DNA from: an uncultured Collinsella sp. | Lineage (GTDB): Bacteria; Actinomycetota; Coriobacteriia; Coriobacteriales; Coriobacteriaceae | DNA length: 64,000 bases | Assembly: GCA_958370325.1 (NCBI GenBank) | Contig: CATXJW010000007.1 | Span: 1-64,000, forward strand | Reading direction: 5' to 3' | Part shown: piece after piece, positions 16,378 to 24,893 of the stretch | Numbering within the stretch: the stretch's first letter is position 1 | Layout: each line of letters begins with the position of its first letter | Made by a program: the position numbers and the translations under genes | The notes under the pieces: generated by a model | The model's database searches: none | What the model was told of the DNA's origin: nothing | The model's input: only the letters and a program-made list of their open reading frames with translations

Positions 16378-17289
16378 ATGTCCCACAACACCCTGCCGAC
16401 CGTTGCCGAGCTTTCGGGCGAGATGCGCGAGCGCTTGGCCAAGGTCAAGTACGTCTTTACCGACCTGGATGCCACGATGCTCGCACCCGGCTCGTGCGTG
16501 CTGCTCGACAACGACGGCAACCCCTCGACCAAACTCGTCGAGGCCGTCGTGGCGCTCGCTCGCGCTGGTATTCAGGTGGTTCCCACCTCGGGCCGCAACC
16601 GCACCATGATCCACGAGGATGCGCGCGTGCTCGGCCTCAACTCCTACATTGGTGAGATGGGCGGCCTGGTCATGTACGACCTCAAAGCCAACGATTGGGA
16701 GTATCTGACCGGCGACATGCCCTACGACCCCTCTTGCGGTCTCACGCCGCACCAGGTGATCGAACAGACCGGTGTGTGCGAGAAGATCCTCGCCCGCTGG
16801 CCGCACAAGATCGAGTATCACAACGACATGTCGACCGGCTACAAGTACCGCGAGGTCACCGTCGGCATGCGCGGCGACATCCCCGATGACGAGGCGCAGG
16901 CCATCCTCGACGAGGCCGGCTGCGGCTTGGTGTGGGCCTGTAACGGTCACCTGACGCATCTGTCCAAGCCGACGACGCTCGAGCTTAATCGCGTCGAGGA
17001 CGGTCGCGCGTTTAACATCAACCCCGCGGGCCTCAACAAAGGCGTCGCCATTGCGCGCTTCTGCGAGCACCTGGGGATCGAGCGCGAGGAGACGCTCGCG
17101 CTCGGCGACTCCGAGTCCGACTTCTACATGGCCGATCACGTGGGCACGTTCTGCCTGGTCGAGAATGGCCTGACGAGCGCCGGCGCGCCCGAGTTCCTGG
17201 CTGCTTGCGAGAACGCTTTCGTTACGCGCGGCAAAATTGTCGATGGTTGGGCGGCGACGGCAGAGCTGCTGGTCGCGGCGCGTTCGTAG
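16378..17289 (+). CDS. HAD-superfamily (Cof-like) sugar-phosphate phosphatase
   Basis: This 303-residue hydrolase has the four HAD motifs: DLDATML (nucleophile Asp, acid Asp) near residue 25, VPTSGRN for motif II, a Lys in GLNKGVAIA for motif III, and LGDSESDFYMAD for motif IV. A cap domain of the IIB type lies between motifs II and III. Substrates of such proteins are usually phosphorylated sugars or cofactors; nothing here fixes the substrate. I start at 16378 after AACGGAG rather than at 16336, which has no ribosome site. It sits between murE and murI, possibly co-transcribed. Confidence 0.85.
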   Translation: MSHNTLPTVAELSGEMRERLAKVKYVFTDLDATMLAPGSCVLLDNDGNPSTKLVEAVVALARAGIQVVPTSGRNRTMIHEDARVLGLNSYIGEMGGLVMYDLKANDWEYLTGDMPYDPSCGLTPHQVIEQTGVCEKILARWPHKIEYHNDMSTGYKYREVTVGMRGDIPDDEAQAILDEAGCGLVWACNGHLTHLSKPTTLELNRVEDGRAFNINPAGLNKGVAIARFCEHLGIEREETLALGDSESDFYMADHVGTFCLVENGLTSAGAPEFLAACENAFVTRGKIVDGWAATAELLVAARS

Positions 17290-17340
17290 CGCGGCGTCGC
17301 CGCACTTGGACATGTCTTTTCGAGAGAGACTGGTGAGGTA

Positions 17341-18225
17341 ATGTCCGATATCGAGAATCCGACAGGCGACACGCGCCCGATTGGCGTGTTCGATTCTGGT
17401 TTGGGCGGTCTGACGGTTGCGCGCGCCATCGCGACGGCGCTGCCGCATGAGTCCGTCTACTACTTCGGCGACACCAAACGCTGCCCCTACGGCACGCGCA
17501 CCGAGGATGAGGTGCGCTCGTTTGCGTTGCAGGCGGGCCGTTGGCTGTCGAAGCACGACGTCAAGATTATGGTTATCGCCTGCAACACGGCGACAGCTGC
17601 GGCCTTGCGTCTGGCCCAGCAGGTGCTCGACGTTCCCGTGATCGGCGTGATCGCGCCGGGTGCCCGTGCGGCAATCAACAGCACCCGTTCGCGTCGCGTG
17701 GGCGTGCTCGCCACCAACCTCACCATTCGCTCGGGCGCCTACACGCGCGCCATCCAGGACCTGGATGCCGGCGTGGACGTGTACGGCTGCCCTGCTTCGA
17801 GCTTTGTCGAGGTCGTCGAGCATGAGCTCGCGTCGGGTGCGCACCTGCAGGAGCAGTGGCTCGAGAACGAGGACATCTTCGATACGCCTGCCGTGCGTGC
17901 GCTGGTGGGTACCACGGTTGAGCCGCTGCGCGACCACGGTATCGATACCGTGGTGCTCGGCTGTACGCATTTTCCGCTGTTGGTGGGACCTATCCGCCAT
18001 GCGCTGGGGCCTGGGGTGCGCGTCGTGAGTTCCGCCGAGGAGACCACGCGCGAACTGACCGATATCCTCACGCGCCGCGAACAGCTGGCGGGCGACGCCG
18101 CCGAGCCGCAGCATCGTTTTGCCACGACGGCCGATAACATTGCCGAGTTTGCGGTGGCGGGCAGCTTTATCTTTGGTCAGCCGCTCAAGAGCATTGAGCA
18201 TATCGATATCGATGAGCTGAAATAG
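17341..18225 (+). CDS. murI: Glutamate racemase
   Basis: This racemase supplies D-glutamate for peptidoglycan by cofactor-independent two-base chemistry. It has 294 residues. GVFDSGLGGLTVAR opens the protein. The catalytic cysteines are C81 (ACNTATAA) and C208 (GCTHFPLL). It is grouped with murE and runs into rph with a 54-base gap. Some MurI proteins also restrain gyrase; nothing in the sequence tests that. Confidence 0.96.
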   Translation: MSDIENPTGDTRPIGVFDSGLGGLTVARAIATALPHESVYYFGDTKRCPYGTRTEDEVRSFALQAGRWLSKHDVKIMVIACNTATAAALRLAQQVLDVPVIGVIAPGARAAINSTRSRRVGVLATNLTIRSGAYTRAIQDLDAGVDVYGCPASSFVEVVEHELASGAHLQEQWLENEDIFDTPAVRALVGTTVEPLRDHGIDTVVLGCTHFPLLVGPIRHALGPGVRVVSSAEETTRELTDILTRREQLAGDAAEPQHRFATTADNIAEFAVAGSFIFGQPLKSIEHIDIDELK

Positions 18226-18279
18226 ATGTAAGGCCGCCGCTAAAGCCTTCGCCACACCTTTTGCCGAAAGGATTTTTCT

Positions 18280-19005
18280 ATGGAGTACATGCAGGTCAAC
18301 CGCGCCAACGGTCGCGCCGCCAACGAGTTACGTCCCGTTAAGCTCACCCGTGGCGTCATGAAGCACGCCCACGGTTCGTGCCTGGCCGAGTTTGGCGATA
18401 CGCGCGTGCTGTGTGCCGCCACTATCGAGGAGGGCGTGCCGGGCTGGCGAAAGGGAGCTAAGGCCGGCTGGGTGACCGCGGAATACGCCATGCTGCCGGC
18501 GTCGACCGGCAAGCGCTGCAAGCGCGAGCACGCCAACCGCAAGGGCCGCTCCATGGAGATTGAGCGCCTCATTGGCCGCAGTCTGCGTACCGTCGTCAAC
18601 ATGAAGGCGCTCGGCGAGTACACCGTTACCGTCGACTGCGACGTGATCCAGGCCGATGGCGGTACGCGTACGGCGAGCATTACCGGCGCCTGGATGGCGC
18701 TGCACGACGCCCTCGCCATGTGGGTCGAGGCGGGCAAAATCGAGCGCATCCCGCTTACCGGCCAGGTGGCCGCCATCTCCATGGGCGTTGTCGACGGCAA
18801 TACGCTGCTTGACCTCGATTATTCCGAGGACAGCCATGCCGAAGTCGACATGAACCTCGTCGCCACCGACACCGGTGAGATGATCGAGCTCCAGGGCACC
18901 GGCGAGCAGGCGCCCTTTGACCGTAAGCGCCTCAACGCCCTGCTCGACCTGGGCGACAAAGGCATCGCCGAGCTCATCGAGCTCCAGCGCCAGGCCCTCG
19001 CCTAA
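18280..19005 (+). CDS. rph: Ribonuclease PH
   Basis: This phosphate-dependent 3'-5' exonuclease trims tRNA 3' ends. It has 241 residues, the normal length. NRANGRAANELRPVKLTRG at the start, GWVTAEYAMLPAST and the phosphate-binding Arg-rich segment GRSMEIERLIGRSLR are all present. GAAAGGA precedes the ATG. Followed by the XTP pyrophosphatase gene, a very common bacterial pairing. A hairpin begins at its stop codon (19004). Confidence 0.96.
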   Translation: MEYMQVNRANGRAANELRPVKLTRGVMKHAHGSCLAEFGDTRVLCAATIEEGVPGWRKGAKAGWVTAEYAMLPASTGKRCKREHANRKGRSMEIERLIGRSLRTVVNMKALGEYTVTVDCDVIQADGGTRTASITGAWMALHDALAMWVEAGKIERIPLTGQVAAISMGVVDGNTLLDLDYSEDSHAEVDMNLVATDTGEMIELQGTGEQAPFDRKRLNALLDLGDKGIAELIELQRQALA

Positions 19006-19040
19006 CCTACCAAAAAGTGACAGGTTTATTTTGGCAGGTT
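19004..19040. repeat. Gene-end palindrome with GTGACAGG centre
   Basis: AACCTACCAAAA pairs with TTTTGGCAGGTT (one mismatch) around AGTGACAGGTTTA, beginning inside the rph stop. The centre resembles the GGGGACAGGCACC palindromes at 45.4, 48.1 and 51.1 kb. It may end transcription, with TTTTATC downstream. Confidence 0.5.
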
Positions 19041-19148
19041 TTATCTGGGAAAACGCCGAAGAATAAGACTGCCGTTGATTGAGAGGGGAGAGGCGGAGGC
19101 CCTCGTCGCCCTCGGCGCGGCATTGCTATAGAGACAAGGAGACCACTC

Positions 19149-19790
19149 ATGGCACTTGAGAAGATCGACATCGACACCCTCGACCCGGCGGCGACCATTG
19201 TCGTGGCAACGGGCAACGCCCATAAGCTCACCGAGATCGAGGCCATTTTGGGCAAGGTCATGCCCGAGGTTCGCTTTGTGGCGCTCGGCCAGCTGGGCGA
19301 TTTTGAGGACCCCGAGGAAAACGGCACGACGTTTTTGGAGAACGCCATCATCAAGGCGCAGGCTGCCGTCGAAGAGACGGGGCTCATGGCCATTGCCGAC
19401 GATTCGGGCCTGGTCGTCGACGCACTGGACGGTGAGCCCGGTGTGTATAGCGCGCGCTACGCGGGCGTTCACGGCGACGATGCCGCCAACAACGCCAAGC
19501 TGCTCGTGAATCTGGAGGGCGTGGCCGACGAGGACCGCACTGCGCGCTTTATGAGCGTCGTCGCGCTCATCGATACGGATGGTTTGGTCACCTATGGCGA
19601 GGGCGCCTGCGAGGGCGTTATCGCGCACGAGGGTCGCGGCGATCACGGCTTTGGCTACGACCCGCTGTTCCTGCCGGTCGATACGCCGGGCAAGACTATG
19701 GCCGAGCTCACGGCGGGCGAGAAGAACGCCATCAGCCATCGATTCCATGCGCTCGAGCACCTATCTGCCAAACTGACGGGCGAGGAGTAA
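19149..19790 (+). CDS. rdgB: XTP/dITP (non-canonical purine NTP) pyrophosphatase
   Basis: This enzyme cleans XTP and dITP from the nucleotide pool. It has 213 residues. VVATGNAHKLTEIEAIL, the FLENAIIKAQAA segment, IADDSGLVVDALDGEPGVYSARYAG and GFGYDPLFLP are the family signatures. An acidic N-terminal extension of about 16 residues precedes the core, so a later start cannot be excluded. ACAAGGAG lies upstream of 19149. Its stop is 3 bases before dtd. Confidence 0.95.
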   Translation: MALEKIDIDTLDPAATIVVATGNAHKLTEIEAILGKVMPEVRFVALGQLGDFEDPEENGTTFLENAIIKAQAAVEETGLMAIADDSGLVVDALDGEPGVYSARYAGVHGDDAANNAKLLVNLEGVADEDRTARFMSVVALIDTDGLVTYGEGACEGVIAHEGRGDHGFGYDPLFLPVDTPGKTMAELTAGEKNAISHRFHALEHLSAKLTGEE

Positions 19791-19793
19791 GCC

Positions 19794-20240
19794 GTGCGTG
19801 CGGTGGTGCAGCGCGTACTCAATGCCAGCGTGACAGTCGACGGCGAGTGCGTGGGCAAAATTGGGCGCGGCTATCTGGTGCTGTTGGGCGTGGGTCACGG
19901 CGACACGCGCGCCGAGGCTGTTAAGCTGTGGGGCAAGCTCCGCGGCTTGCGTATTAACGAGGACGAGAACGGCAAGACCAACCTGGCACTTGCCGATGTC
20001 GACGGCGAGGTTCTCGTGGTGTCACAGTTCACGCTGTTCGCCGATTGCCGTCACGGCCGCCGTCCGTCGTTTACCGATGCCGGCGCCCCCGATGTCGCCA
20101 ACGAGCTCTACGAGTACTTCCTGACGCTCGTTCGCCAAGATGTCGAACACGTGGCGCACGGCATCTTTGGCGCCGATATGAAAGTCGACTTGGTCAACGA
20201 CGGCCCATTCACCATCGTCTTGGACACCGACAACCTTTAG
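19794..20240 (+). CDS. dtd: D-aminoacyl-tRNA deacylase
   Basis: This deacylase hydrolyses D-amino acids mis-charged to tRNA. It has 148 residues. MRAVVQRVLNASVTVDGE, the SQFTLFAD motif and the C-terminal VNDGPFTIVLDT match the family. The start is GTG, 3 bases after rdgB, preceded by GAGGAGTAAGCC inside that gene's end, so the two are coupled. Next to murI, which makes D-Glu, a D-amino-acid safeguard makes sense. Confidence 0.95.
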   Translation: MRAVVQRVLNASVTVDGECVGKIGRGYLVLLGVGHGDTRAEAVKLWGKLRGLRINEDENGKTNLALADVDGEVLVVSQFTLFADCRHGRRPSFTDAGAPDVANELYEYFLTLVRQDVEHVAHGIFGADMKVDLVNDGPFTIVLDTDNL

Positions 20241-20268
20241 GTTACGCGGTTTTACCAAACCGCGTAAC
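20241..20268. repeat. GTTACGCGGTT palindrome, copy 1
   Basis: GTTACGCGGTTT-TACC-AAACCGCGTAAC starts on the base after the dtd stop. Neither strand has a T-tract. The same stem recurs after lysS at 24758. Confidence 0.7.
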
Positions 20269-20423
20269 AACTGGTCATGCGAGGTTGACGTCTGGTACGT
20301 ATTTGGGATGGGGCTTTTTTAGCTACTTGCGTGTGGCGGCAGCAGAGTGCTATAGTATTAGAGTTTTGTCTATCTTAGGGGTATTATCCCCTTTTTGAAT
20401 TGCACCTTCTGGAGGCTCTGTTC

Positions 20424-20720
20424 ATGGAAGAGATGGAAGTCAATCACGTCGACGACATCCACGAGAAGCTGACCGATATGGTGGGCGATCGCGTCAAGGT
20501 GAAGGCCAACATGGGCCGCACCCGCGTCGTCGAGCGCATGGGCACCATCAAGAGCGTCCACCCCGCCGTCTTTATCGTCGAGGTCGACGAGCGCCGCGGC
20601 CGCAAGTCGCGTCAGTCCTACCAGTATATCGATGTCCTCACCGGTCAGGTCGAGCTGTTCGACCCCGAGAGCGGCGAGCATATCTTTACCCCGCTCGGCA
20701 ATCAGCTCGAGGAGCACTAG
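20424..20720 (+). CDS. veg: Veg family protein
   Basis: This 98-residue protein belongs to the Veg family (DUF1021), with a small beta-barrel core (GDRVKVKANMGRTRVVERMG and FIVEVDERRGRKSRQSYQY). In Bacillus, Veg stimulates biofilm genes; a role here is unknown. I start at 20424 after TCTGGAGG; the 8 residues from 20400 lie upstream of the ribosome site. Veg genes commonly precede ispE, as here (2-base gap). The promoter is probably TAGTATTAG near 20353. Confidence 0.9.
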   Translation: MEEMEVNHVDDIHEKLTDMVGDRVKVKANMGRTRVVERMGTIKSVHPAVFIVEVDERRGRKSRQSYQYIDVLTGQVELFDPESGEHIFTPLGNQLEEH

Positions 20721-20722
20721 CG

Positions 20723-21619
20723 GTGACCGATTGGTCCCTGACCCTTTCCGCGCCGGCAAAGATTAACCTCTACCTGGGGGTTCATACCGAGCGTGACGAC
20801 CGCGGCTACCATAAGGTCGATTCCCTGATGGCAGCCGTCGGTCTTTCCGATACCGTGACGGTTACGCCGGCACGGGCGTTGACCGTCCAGACGGTTCCAG
20901 CATCAGATTTTCCCATGCAAAAGAATACGGCGTATCGGGCTGCGGTTGCTATGGCCGGGCATTATGGTCGCGAGGCAAACATCTGCGTGACGATTGAGAA
21001 GCGCATTCCATTGTGCGCCGGCTTGGGCGGTCCCTCGACGGATGCGGCCGCAGTCATTGTTGCCTTGGCGGAGCTCTGGGGAATTGATCGCACCGATCCC
21101 GCGCTGGACAACATCGCGCGCGGTATTGGCGCCGACGTTCCCTTCTTTTTGCACGCGAGCCCTGCGTTCTACGTAGGTGGGGGAGACGTGCTGGCAACCG
21201 AGTATCCCGCACTACCCGCGACGCCCGTCGTGCTGGTCAAGCCGCGCGAGGCAAGCGTTTCGACAATTGAAGCCTATCGACGTTTTGACGAGGCCCCGGT
21301 GCCTGCAGACAAGCCCGGCGCGATAGCTTCTGCCTTGCGTGCTGGTGATGCCGAGACGGCATATGCGCTCATCCATAACAACCTGGGTGTCATTTCCGCA
21401 CGGATGGAGCCGCAGATTCAAACGGTTCTCGATTGGCTGCGTAAACAGGACGGCACCGTTGCTGCAGATGTGTGCGGATCGGGTGCCTGCTCGTTTGCCA
21501 TTTGCGACACGGCCGCCACGGCCGAAAGGCTTGCCGACACTGCCCTGCAAAACGGCTGGTGGTCCTGCGCGACGGAGCTCATTCCCAACACGGTTCGCAT
21601 CGAAGTGCCAAAGAAGTAA
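20723..21619 (+). CDS. ispE: 4-diphosphocytidyl-2-C-methyl-D-erythritol kinase
   Basis: This GHMP kinase phosphorylates CDP-methylerythritol in the non-mevalonate isoprenoid pathway. It has 298 residues. SAPAKINLYLGVH near the start and the ATP loop IPLCAGLGGPSTDAAA are diagnostic. It begins with GTG, 2 bases after veg, using GAGGAGC in the veg end. It works between IspD and IspF, which are encoded at 35.4-36.6 kb. Confidence 0.95.
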   Translation: MTDWSLTLSAPAKINLYLGVHTERDDRGYHKVDSLMAAVGLSDTVTVTPARALTVQTVPASDFPMQKNTAYRAAVAMAGHYGREANICVTIEKRIPLCAGLGGPSTDAAAVIVALAELWGIDRTDPALDNIARGIGADVPFFLHASPAFYVGGGDVLATEYPALPATPVVLVKPREASVSTIEAYRRFDEAPVPADKPGAIASALRAGDAETAYALIHNNLGVISARMEPQIQTVLDWLRKQDGTVAADVCGSGACSFAICDTAATAERLADTALQNGWWSCATELIPNTVRIEVPKK

Positions 21620-21668
21620 AAATTTCTCTAGCACACGACGGAAATCTTTGTTACTATAGTCGAGCTAA

Positions 21669-21745
21669 CGGGTTGTGGCTCAGTTTGGTAGAGCACTGCG
21701 TTCGGGACGCAGGGGTCGCTGGTTCAAATCCAGTCAACCCGACCA
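21669..21745 (+). tRNA. tRNA-Pro (anticodon CGG)
   Basis: CGGGTTG pairs with CAACCCG, discriminator A and encoded CCA follow. Anticodon stem CTGCG-TTCGGGA-CGCAG gives CGG. T-arm CTGGTTCAAATCCAG. Confidence 0.95.
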
Positions 21746-21756
21746 GAGCATGAGGA

Positions 21757-21784
21757 GGGACCGCTTCTTGCGGTCCCTTTTTTT
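21757..21784 (+). terminator. Terminator of tRNA-Pro
   Basis: GGGACCGC-TTCTT-GCGGTCCC followed by seven T. Confidence 0.9.
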
Positions 21785-21857
21785 AGCTATTGTTGTGATA
21801 CCGCGATACCCGCGGTATACTCATTCGAGCTTGTCTCGCTGTATTGTGGAGGTCTAC

Positions 21858-22133
21858 ATGTTTGGACTGAGGGCTCCTGAGCTCATCATTATTCTCGTCG
21901 TTGTCCTGATTATCTTCGGGCCCAAGAACCTGCCGAAGCTCGGCAAGTCCCTCGGCTCTACCGTCAAGAATATCCGCGAGGGTATGGAGGGCGACGATAA
22001 GGCCGAGACCAAGCAGGCCGAGGAGGTCGTGGTCGAGCAGTCCGAGGAGGACAAGGAGATTGCTGAGCTCGAGGCCAAGCTCGCTGCTGCCAAGAAGAAG
22101 CAGGCAGAGGACAGCGACGCGGACGCAGAGTAG
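21858..22133 (+). CDS. tatA: Twin-arginine translocase subunit TatA/TatE
   Basis: This is a 91-residue single-pass membrane protein that forms the Tat pore. The N-terminal transmembrane helix LRAPELIIILVVVLIIFGP is followed by the FGPKNLPKLGKSLGSTVKN hinge and amphipathic helix. The tail is acidic, Lys/Glu-rich and probably coiled. I start at 21858 after TGGAGG; upstream frame from 21675 runs back through the tRNA. No tatC is in the window. The TrpX-like lipoprotein at 53 kb carries an SRRSLL leader that might use Tat. Confidence 0.92.
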   Translation: MFGLRAPELIIILVVVLIIFGPKNLPKLGKSLGSTVKNIREGMEGDDKAETKQAEEVVVEQSEEDKEIAELEAKLAAAKKKQAEDSDADAE

Positions 22134-22158
22134 TCCCATCCCTTTGGGGTGAGCACCT

Positions 22159-22191
22159 GACCGGCTTGCCCGCAGGCTAGCCGGTCTTTTT
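22159..22191 (+). terminator. Terminator of tatA
   Basis: GACCGGCT pairs with AGCCGGTC around a 12-base loop, followed by TTTTTCGTTTT. Confidence 0.85.
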
Positions 22192-22239
22192 CGTTTTGTT
22201 GACAGTTGATTGTTTGATCAGAGTTGGGGAGATATCCGT

Positions 22240-22710
22240 ATGGACGCAAGCCAGATCGTACTGACCGCTGAGGGCCGCCAGAAGCTCGTCGAGGAGCTCG
22301 CTTGGCGTGAGGGCGATTACGCCAAGGAGATCGTCGAGGACATCAAGGAAGCCCGCGCGTTCGGCGACCTTTCGGAGAACTCCGAGTACGACGCCGCTAA
22401 GGACAAGCAGGCCCAGAACGCCGCTCGTATTGCCGAGATCCAGGCCATCCTCGCCAACGCTCAGGTTGCTGCCACCACGGGCGATCTGACCGTCTCCATC
22501 GGTTCCACCGTTTCGCTGATTGATCCCAACGGCGAGGTCATGGAAGTCACGCTCGTTGGTACCACCGAGACCAACTCGCTCGAGCACAAGATTTCCAACG
22601 AGTCTCCGGTCGGTCACGCCATCATCGGTCACGGCGAGGGCGACTCCGTCGAGGTCGTTACGCCTTCCGGCAAGACTCGCGTCTACACCATCGCCAAGAT
22701 CGCACGCTAG
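22240..22710 (+). CDS. greA: Transcription elongation factor GreA
   Basis: GreA rescues backtracked RNA polymerase by stimulating transcript cleavage. It has 156 residues from 22240. The N-terminal coiled coil carries the catalytic acidic tip in FGDLSENSEYDAAKDKQ. The C-terminal FKBP-like domain ends in SPVGHAIIGHGEGDSVEV. GGGGAG eight bases upstream supports 22240; the 10 extra residues from 22210 have no ribosome site. It precedes lysS, a frequent pairing, but a terminator separates them. Confidence 0.96.
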   Translation: MDASQIVLTAEGRQKLVEELAWREGDYAKEIVEDIKEARAFGDLSENSEYDAAKDKQAQNAARIAEIQAILANAQVAATTGDLTVSIGSTVSLIDPNGEVMEVTLVGTTETNSLEHKISNESPVGHAIIGHGEGDSVEVVTPSGKTRVYTIAKIAR

Positions 22711-22738
22711 ACCACGGTCCCGCGTAAAGGTATGTTTT

Positions 22739-22773
22739 CGCTCCCTGGGACCGAATCCTGGGGAGCGTTTTAG
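22739..22773 (+). terminator. Terminator between greA and lysS
   Basis: CGCTCCC pairs with GGGAGCG around a 19-base loop with a short inner stem. TTTTAG follows. Confidence 0.75.
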
Positions 22774-22789
22774 TTTGAGGAGCTAACTT

Positions 22790-24754
22790 ATGGCAGAGAA
22801 CCAGAACGCCGCCGATCAGGCATCGACGCTCAACGACGAGCGCGCCACCCGCCTGGCCAAGCGCGCCGCCCTGTTCGAGGCGGGCCAGAATCCCTATCCC
22901 GAGCACTCTGAGCTTGAGGACTACGTTGCCGATATCGAGGCTAAGTACGCCGAGCTTGCCGATGGCGAGGACACCGAGGACGTCGTGAAGATCGCCGGCC
23001 GTGTGGTCGCCAAGCGCGGTCAGGGCAAGATCATGTTCATCGTCGTGCGCGATGCGACTGCCGAGATTCAGCTGTTCTGCCGCATCAACGACATGGACGA
23101 GGCTGCCTGGAATACGCTCAAGTCCCTCGACCTGGGCGACATCCTGGGCGTGACCGGCGTGGTTGTGCGCACCCAGCGCGGCCAGCTTTCCGTTGCCCCT
23201 AAGAGCGCGACCCTGCTTGCCAAGGCCGTTCGTCCGCTGCCCGAGAAGTTCCACGGTCTTTCCGACAAGGAGACCCGCTATCGCCAGCGCTATGTCGACC
23301 TGATCGCCAACGACGACGTTCGCGAGACCTTCCGTAAGCGTTCGCAGATCCTTTCCACCTTCCGTCGCTTTATGGAGTCTGACGGCTACATGGAGGTCGA
23401 GACCCCCATCCTGCAGACCATCCAGGGCGGCGCTACTGCCAAGCCGTTCATCACGCACTTCAACGCGCTCGATCAGGAGTGCTACCTGCGCATTGCTACC
23501 GAGTTGCACCTCAAGCGCTGCATCGTCGGCGGTTTTGAGCGCGTGTTCGAGATCGGCCGTATCTTCCGTAACGAGGGCATGGACCTTACCCACAACCCCG
23601 AGTTCACCACGATGGAGGCCTACCGTGCCTTCTCCGACCTCGAGGGCATGAAGGCGCTCGCCCAGGGTGTCATCAAGGCGGCTAACAAGGCCATCGGCAA
23701 CCCTGAGATCATCGAGTACCAGGGCCAGACCATCGACCTTTCTGGTGAGTGGGCCAGCCGTCCCATGACCGACATCGTCTCCGACGTGCTCGGCAAGCAG
23801 GTCACCATCGACACGCCGGTCGAGGAGCTTGCTGCCGCCGCGCGCGAGAAGGGCCTGGAGATTAAGCCCGAGTGGACCGCCGGCAAGATTATCGCCGAGA
23901 TCTACGATGAGCTGGGCGAGGACACCATCGTCAACCCCACGTTCGTGTGCGATTACCCCATCGAGGTCAGCCCGCTTGCCAAGCGCTTTGAGGACGACCC
24001 GCGCCTGACGCACCGCTTTGAGCTGGTTATTGCCGGTCACGAGTACGCTAACGCATTCTCCGAGCTCAACGACCCGGTCGACCAGGCTGAGCGCTTTGCT
24101 GCCCAAATGGCCGAGAAGGCCGGCGGCGACGATGAGGCCATGGAGTATGACGAGGACTACGTGCGCGCCCTCGAGTACGGTATGCCTCCCGCGGGCGGCA
24201 TTGGCATCGGCATCGACCGCGTGGTCATGCTGCTCACCAACCAGGCTTCCATCCGCGACGTGCTGCTGTTCCCGCACATGAAGCCCGAGAAGGGTTTCCA
24301 GTCCGGTGCCGCTGCCGCCAAGGCTGCCGAGGCCGGCAACGCCGCGAGCCCGTTCGTTGAGTCGCTTAAGCCCACGCTCGATTACTCCAAGATCGCCGTT
24401 GAGCCGCTGTTCGAGGAGTTCGTCGACTTCGATACCTTCTCCAAGAGCGATTTCCGCGCTGTGAAGGTCAAGGCATGCGAGGCCCTCAAGAAGTCCAAGA
24501 AGCTGCTGAACTTTACGCTCGACGACGGTACCGGTACGGACCGCACCATCCTCTCCGGTATTCACGCTTATTACGAGCCCGAGGACCTGGTCGGCAAGAC
24601 CTTGCTCGCCATCACCAACCTGCCTCCGCGCAAGATGATGGGTATTCCCAGCTGCGGCATGCTGATCAGCGCTGTCCACGAGGAGGAGGGCGAGGAGCGC
24701 CTCAACCTGATCCAGCTCGACGCCTCCATCCCCGCCGGCGCAAAGATGTACTAA
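22790..24754 (+). CDS. lysS: Lysyl-tRNA synthetase (class II) with C-terminal Trbp111-like tRNA-binding domain
   Basis: This enzyme charges tRNA-Lys. It has 654 residues, about 150 more than a normal bacterial LysS. Residues 1-500 are standard: an OB-fold anticodon domain (VKIAGRVVAKRGQGK), motif 2 (FRNEGMDLTHNPEFTTMEAY) and motif 3 (GIGIGIDRVVMLL). After an Ala-rich linker (about 507-540) comes a second OB fold, about 544-654 (FSKSDFRAVKVKACEAL, DDGTGTDRTILSGIHAYY, PRKMMGIPSCGMLISA). That is the Trbp111/EMAP-type domain usually found on MetG or PheT. It probably increases tRNA affinity. The reading frame is uninterrupted, so this is a true fusion. TTGAGGAG precedes the ATG. Confidence 0.94.
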   Translation: MAENQNAADQASTLNDERATRLAKRAALFEAGQNPYPEHSELEDYVADIEAKYAELADGEDTEDVVKIAGRVVAKRGQGKIMFIVVRDATAEIQLFCRINDMDEAAWNTLKSLDLGDILGVTGVVVRTQRGQLSVAPKSATLLAKAVRPLPEKFHGLSDKETRYRQRYVDLIANDDVRETFRKRSQILSTFRRFMESDGYMEVETPILQTIQGGATAKPFITHFNALDQECYLRIATELHLKRCIVGGFERVFEIGRIFRNEGMDLTHNPEFTTMEAYRAFSDLEGMKALAQGVIKAANKAIGNPEIIEYQGQTIDLSGEWASRPMTDIVSDVLGKQVTIDTPVEELAAAAREKGLEIKPEWTAGKIIAEIYDELGEDTIVNPTFVCDYPIEVSPLAKRFEDDPRLTHRFELVIAGHEYANAFSELNDPVDQAERFAAQMAEKAGGDDEAMEYDEDYVRALEYGMPPAGGIGIGIDRVVMLLTNQASIRDVLLFPHMKPEKGFQSGAAAAKAAEAGNAASPFVESLKPTLDYSKIAVEPLFEEFVDFDTFSKSDFRAVKVKACEALKKSKKLLNFTLDDGTGTDRTILSGIHAYYEPEDLVGKTLLAITNLPPRKMMGIPSCGMLISAVHEEEGEERLNLIQLDASIPAGAKMY

Positions 24755-24757
24755 CTA

Positions 24758-24784
24758 GTTACGCGGTTCTACGAACCGCGTAAC
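24758..24784. repeat. GTTACGCGGTT palindrome, copy 2
   Basis: GTTACGCGGTTC-TAC-GAACCGCGTAAC starts 3 bases after the lysS stop, the same stem and placement as the copy after dtd (20241). The loop-proximal pair differs in a compensated way (T:A versus C:G). Confidence 0.7.
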
Positions 24785-24799
24785 GGCTCGACGCTGCGT

Positions 24800-24893
24800 G
24801 GGCCGCATTTGGACAATCTGACGTTCAACTTCAAGGGCGCGACCAGAAGGTCAGCGCCCTTTCGTTTCACGTCACCTTGTCTCAAATGCGGCC
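24800..24893. repeat. 94-bp nested palindrome with possible terminator core
   Basis: GGGCCGCATTTG with ACAA (24800-) pairs with TTGT and CAAATGCGGCCC (to 24893). Inside, AAGGGCGCGACC-agaa-GGTCAGCGCCCTT (24833-24861) forms a second hairpin followed by TCGTTTC. The inner part could terminate lysS. The rest of the 24755-25099 gap shows no gene; the region from 24900 to 25090 would hold the ThrE promoter. Confidence 0.65.

Noticed and set aside
16267..18255. Antisense frame of 662 codons across the HAD and murI genes
   Set aside because: Both plus-strand genes have complete motifs; the antisense frame has none.
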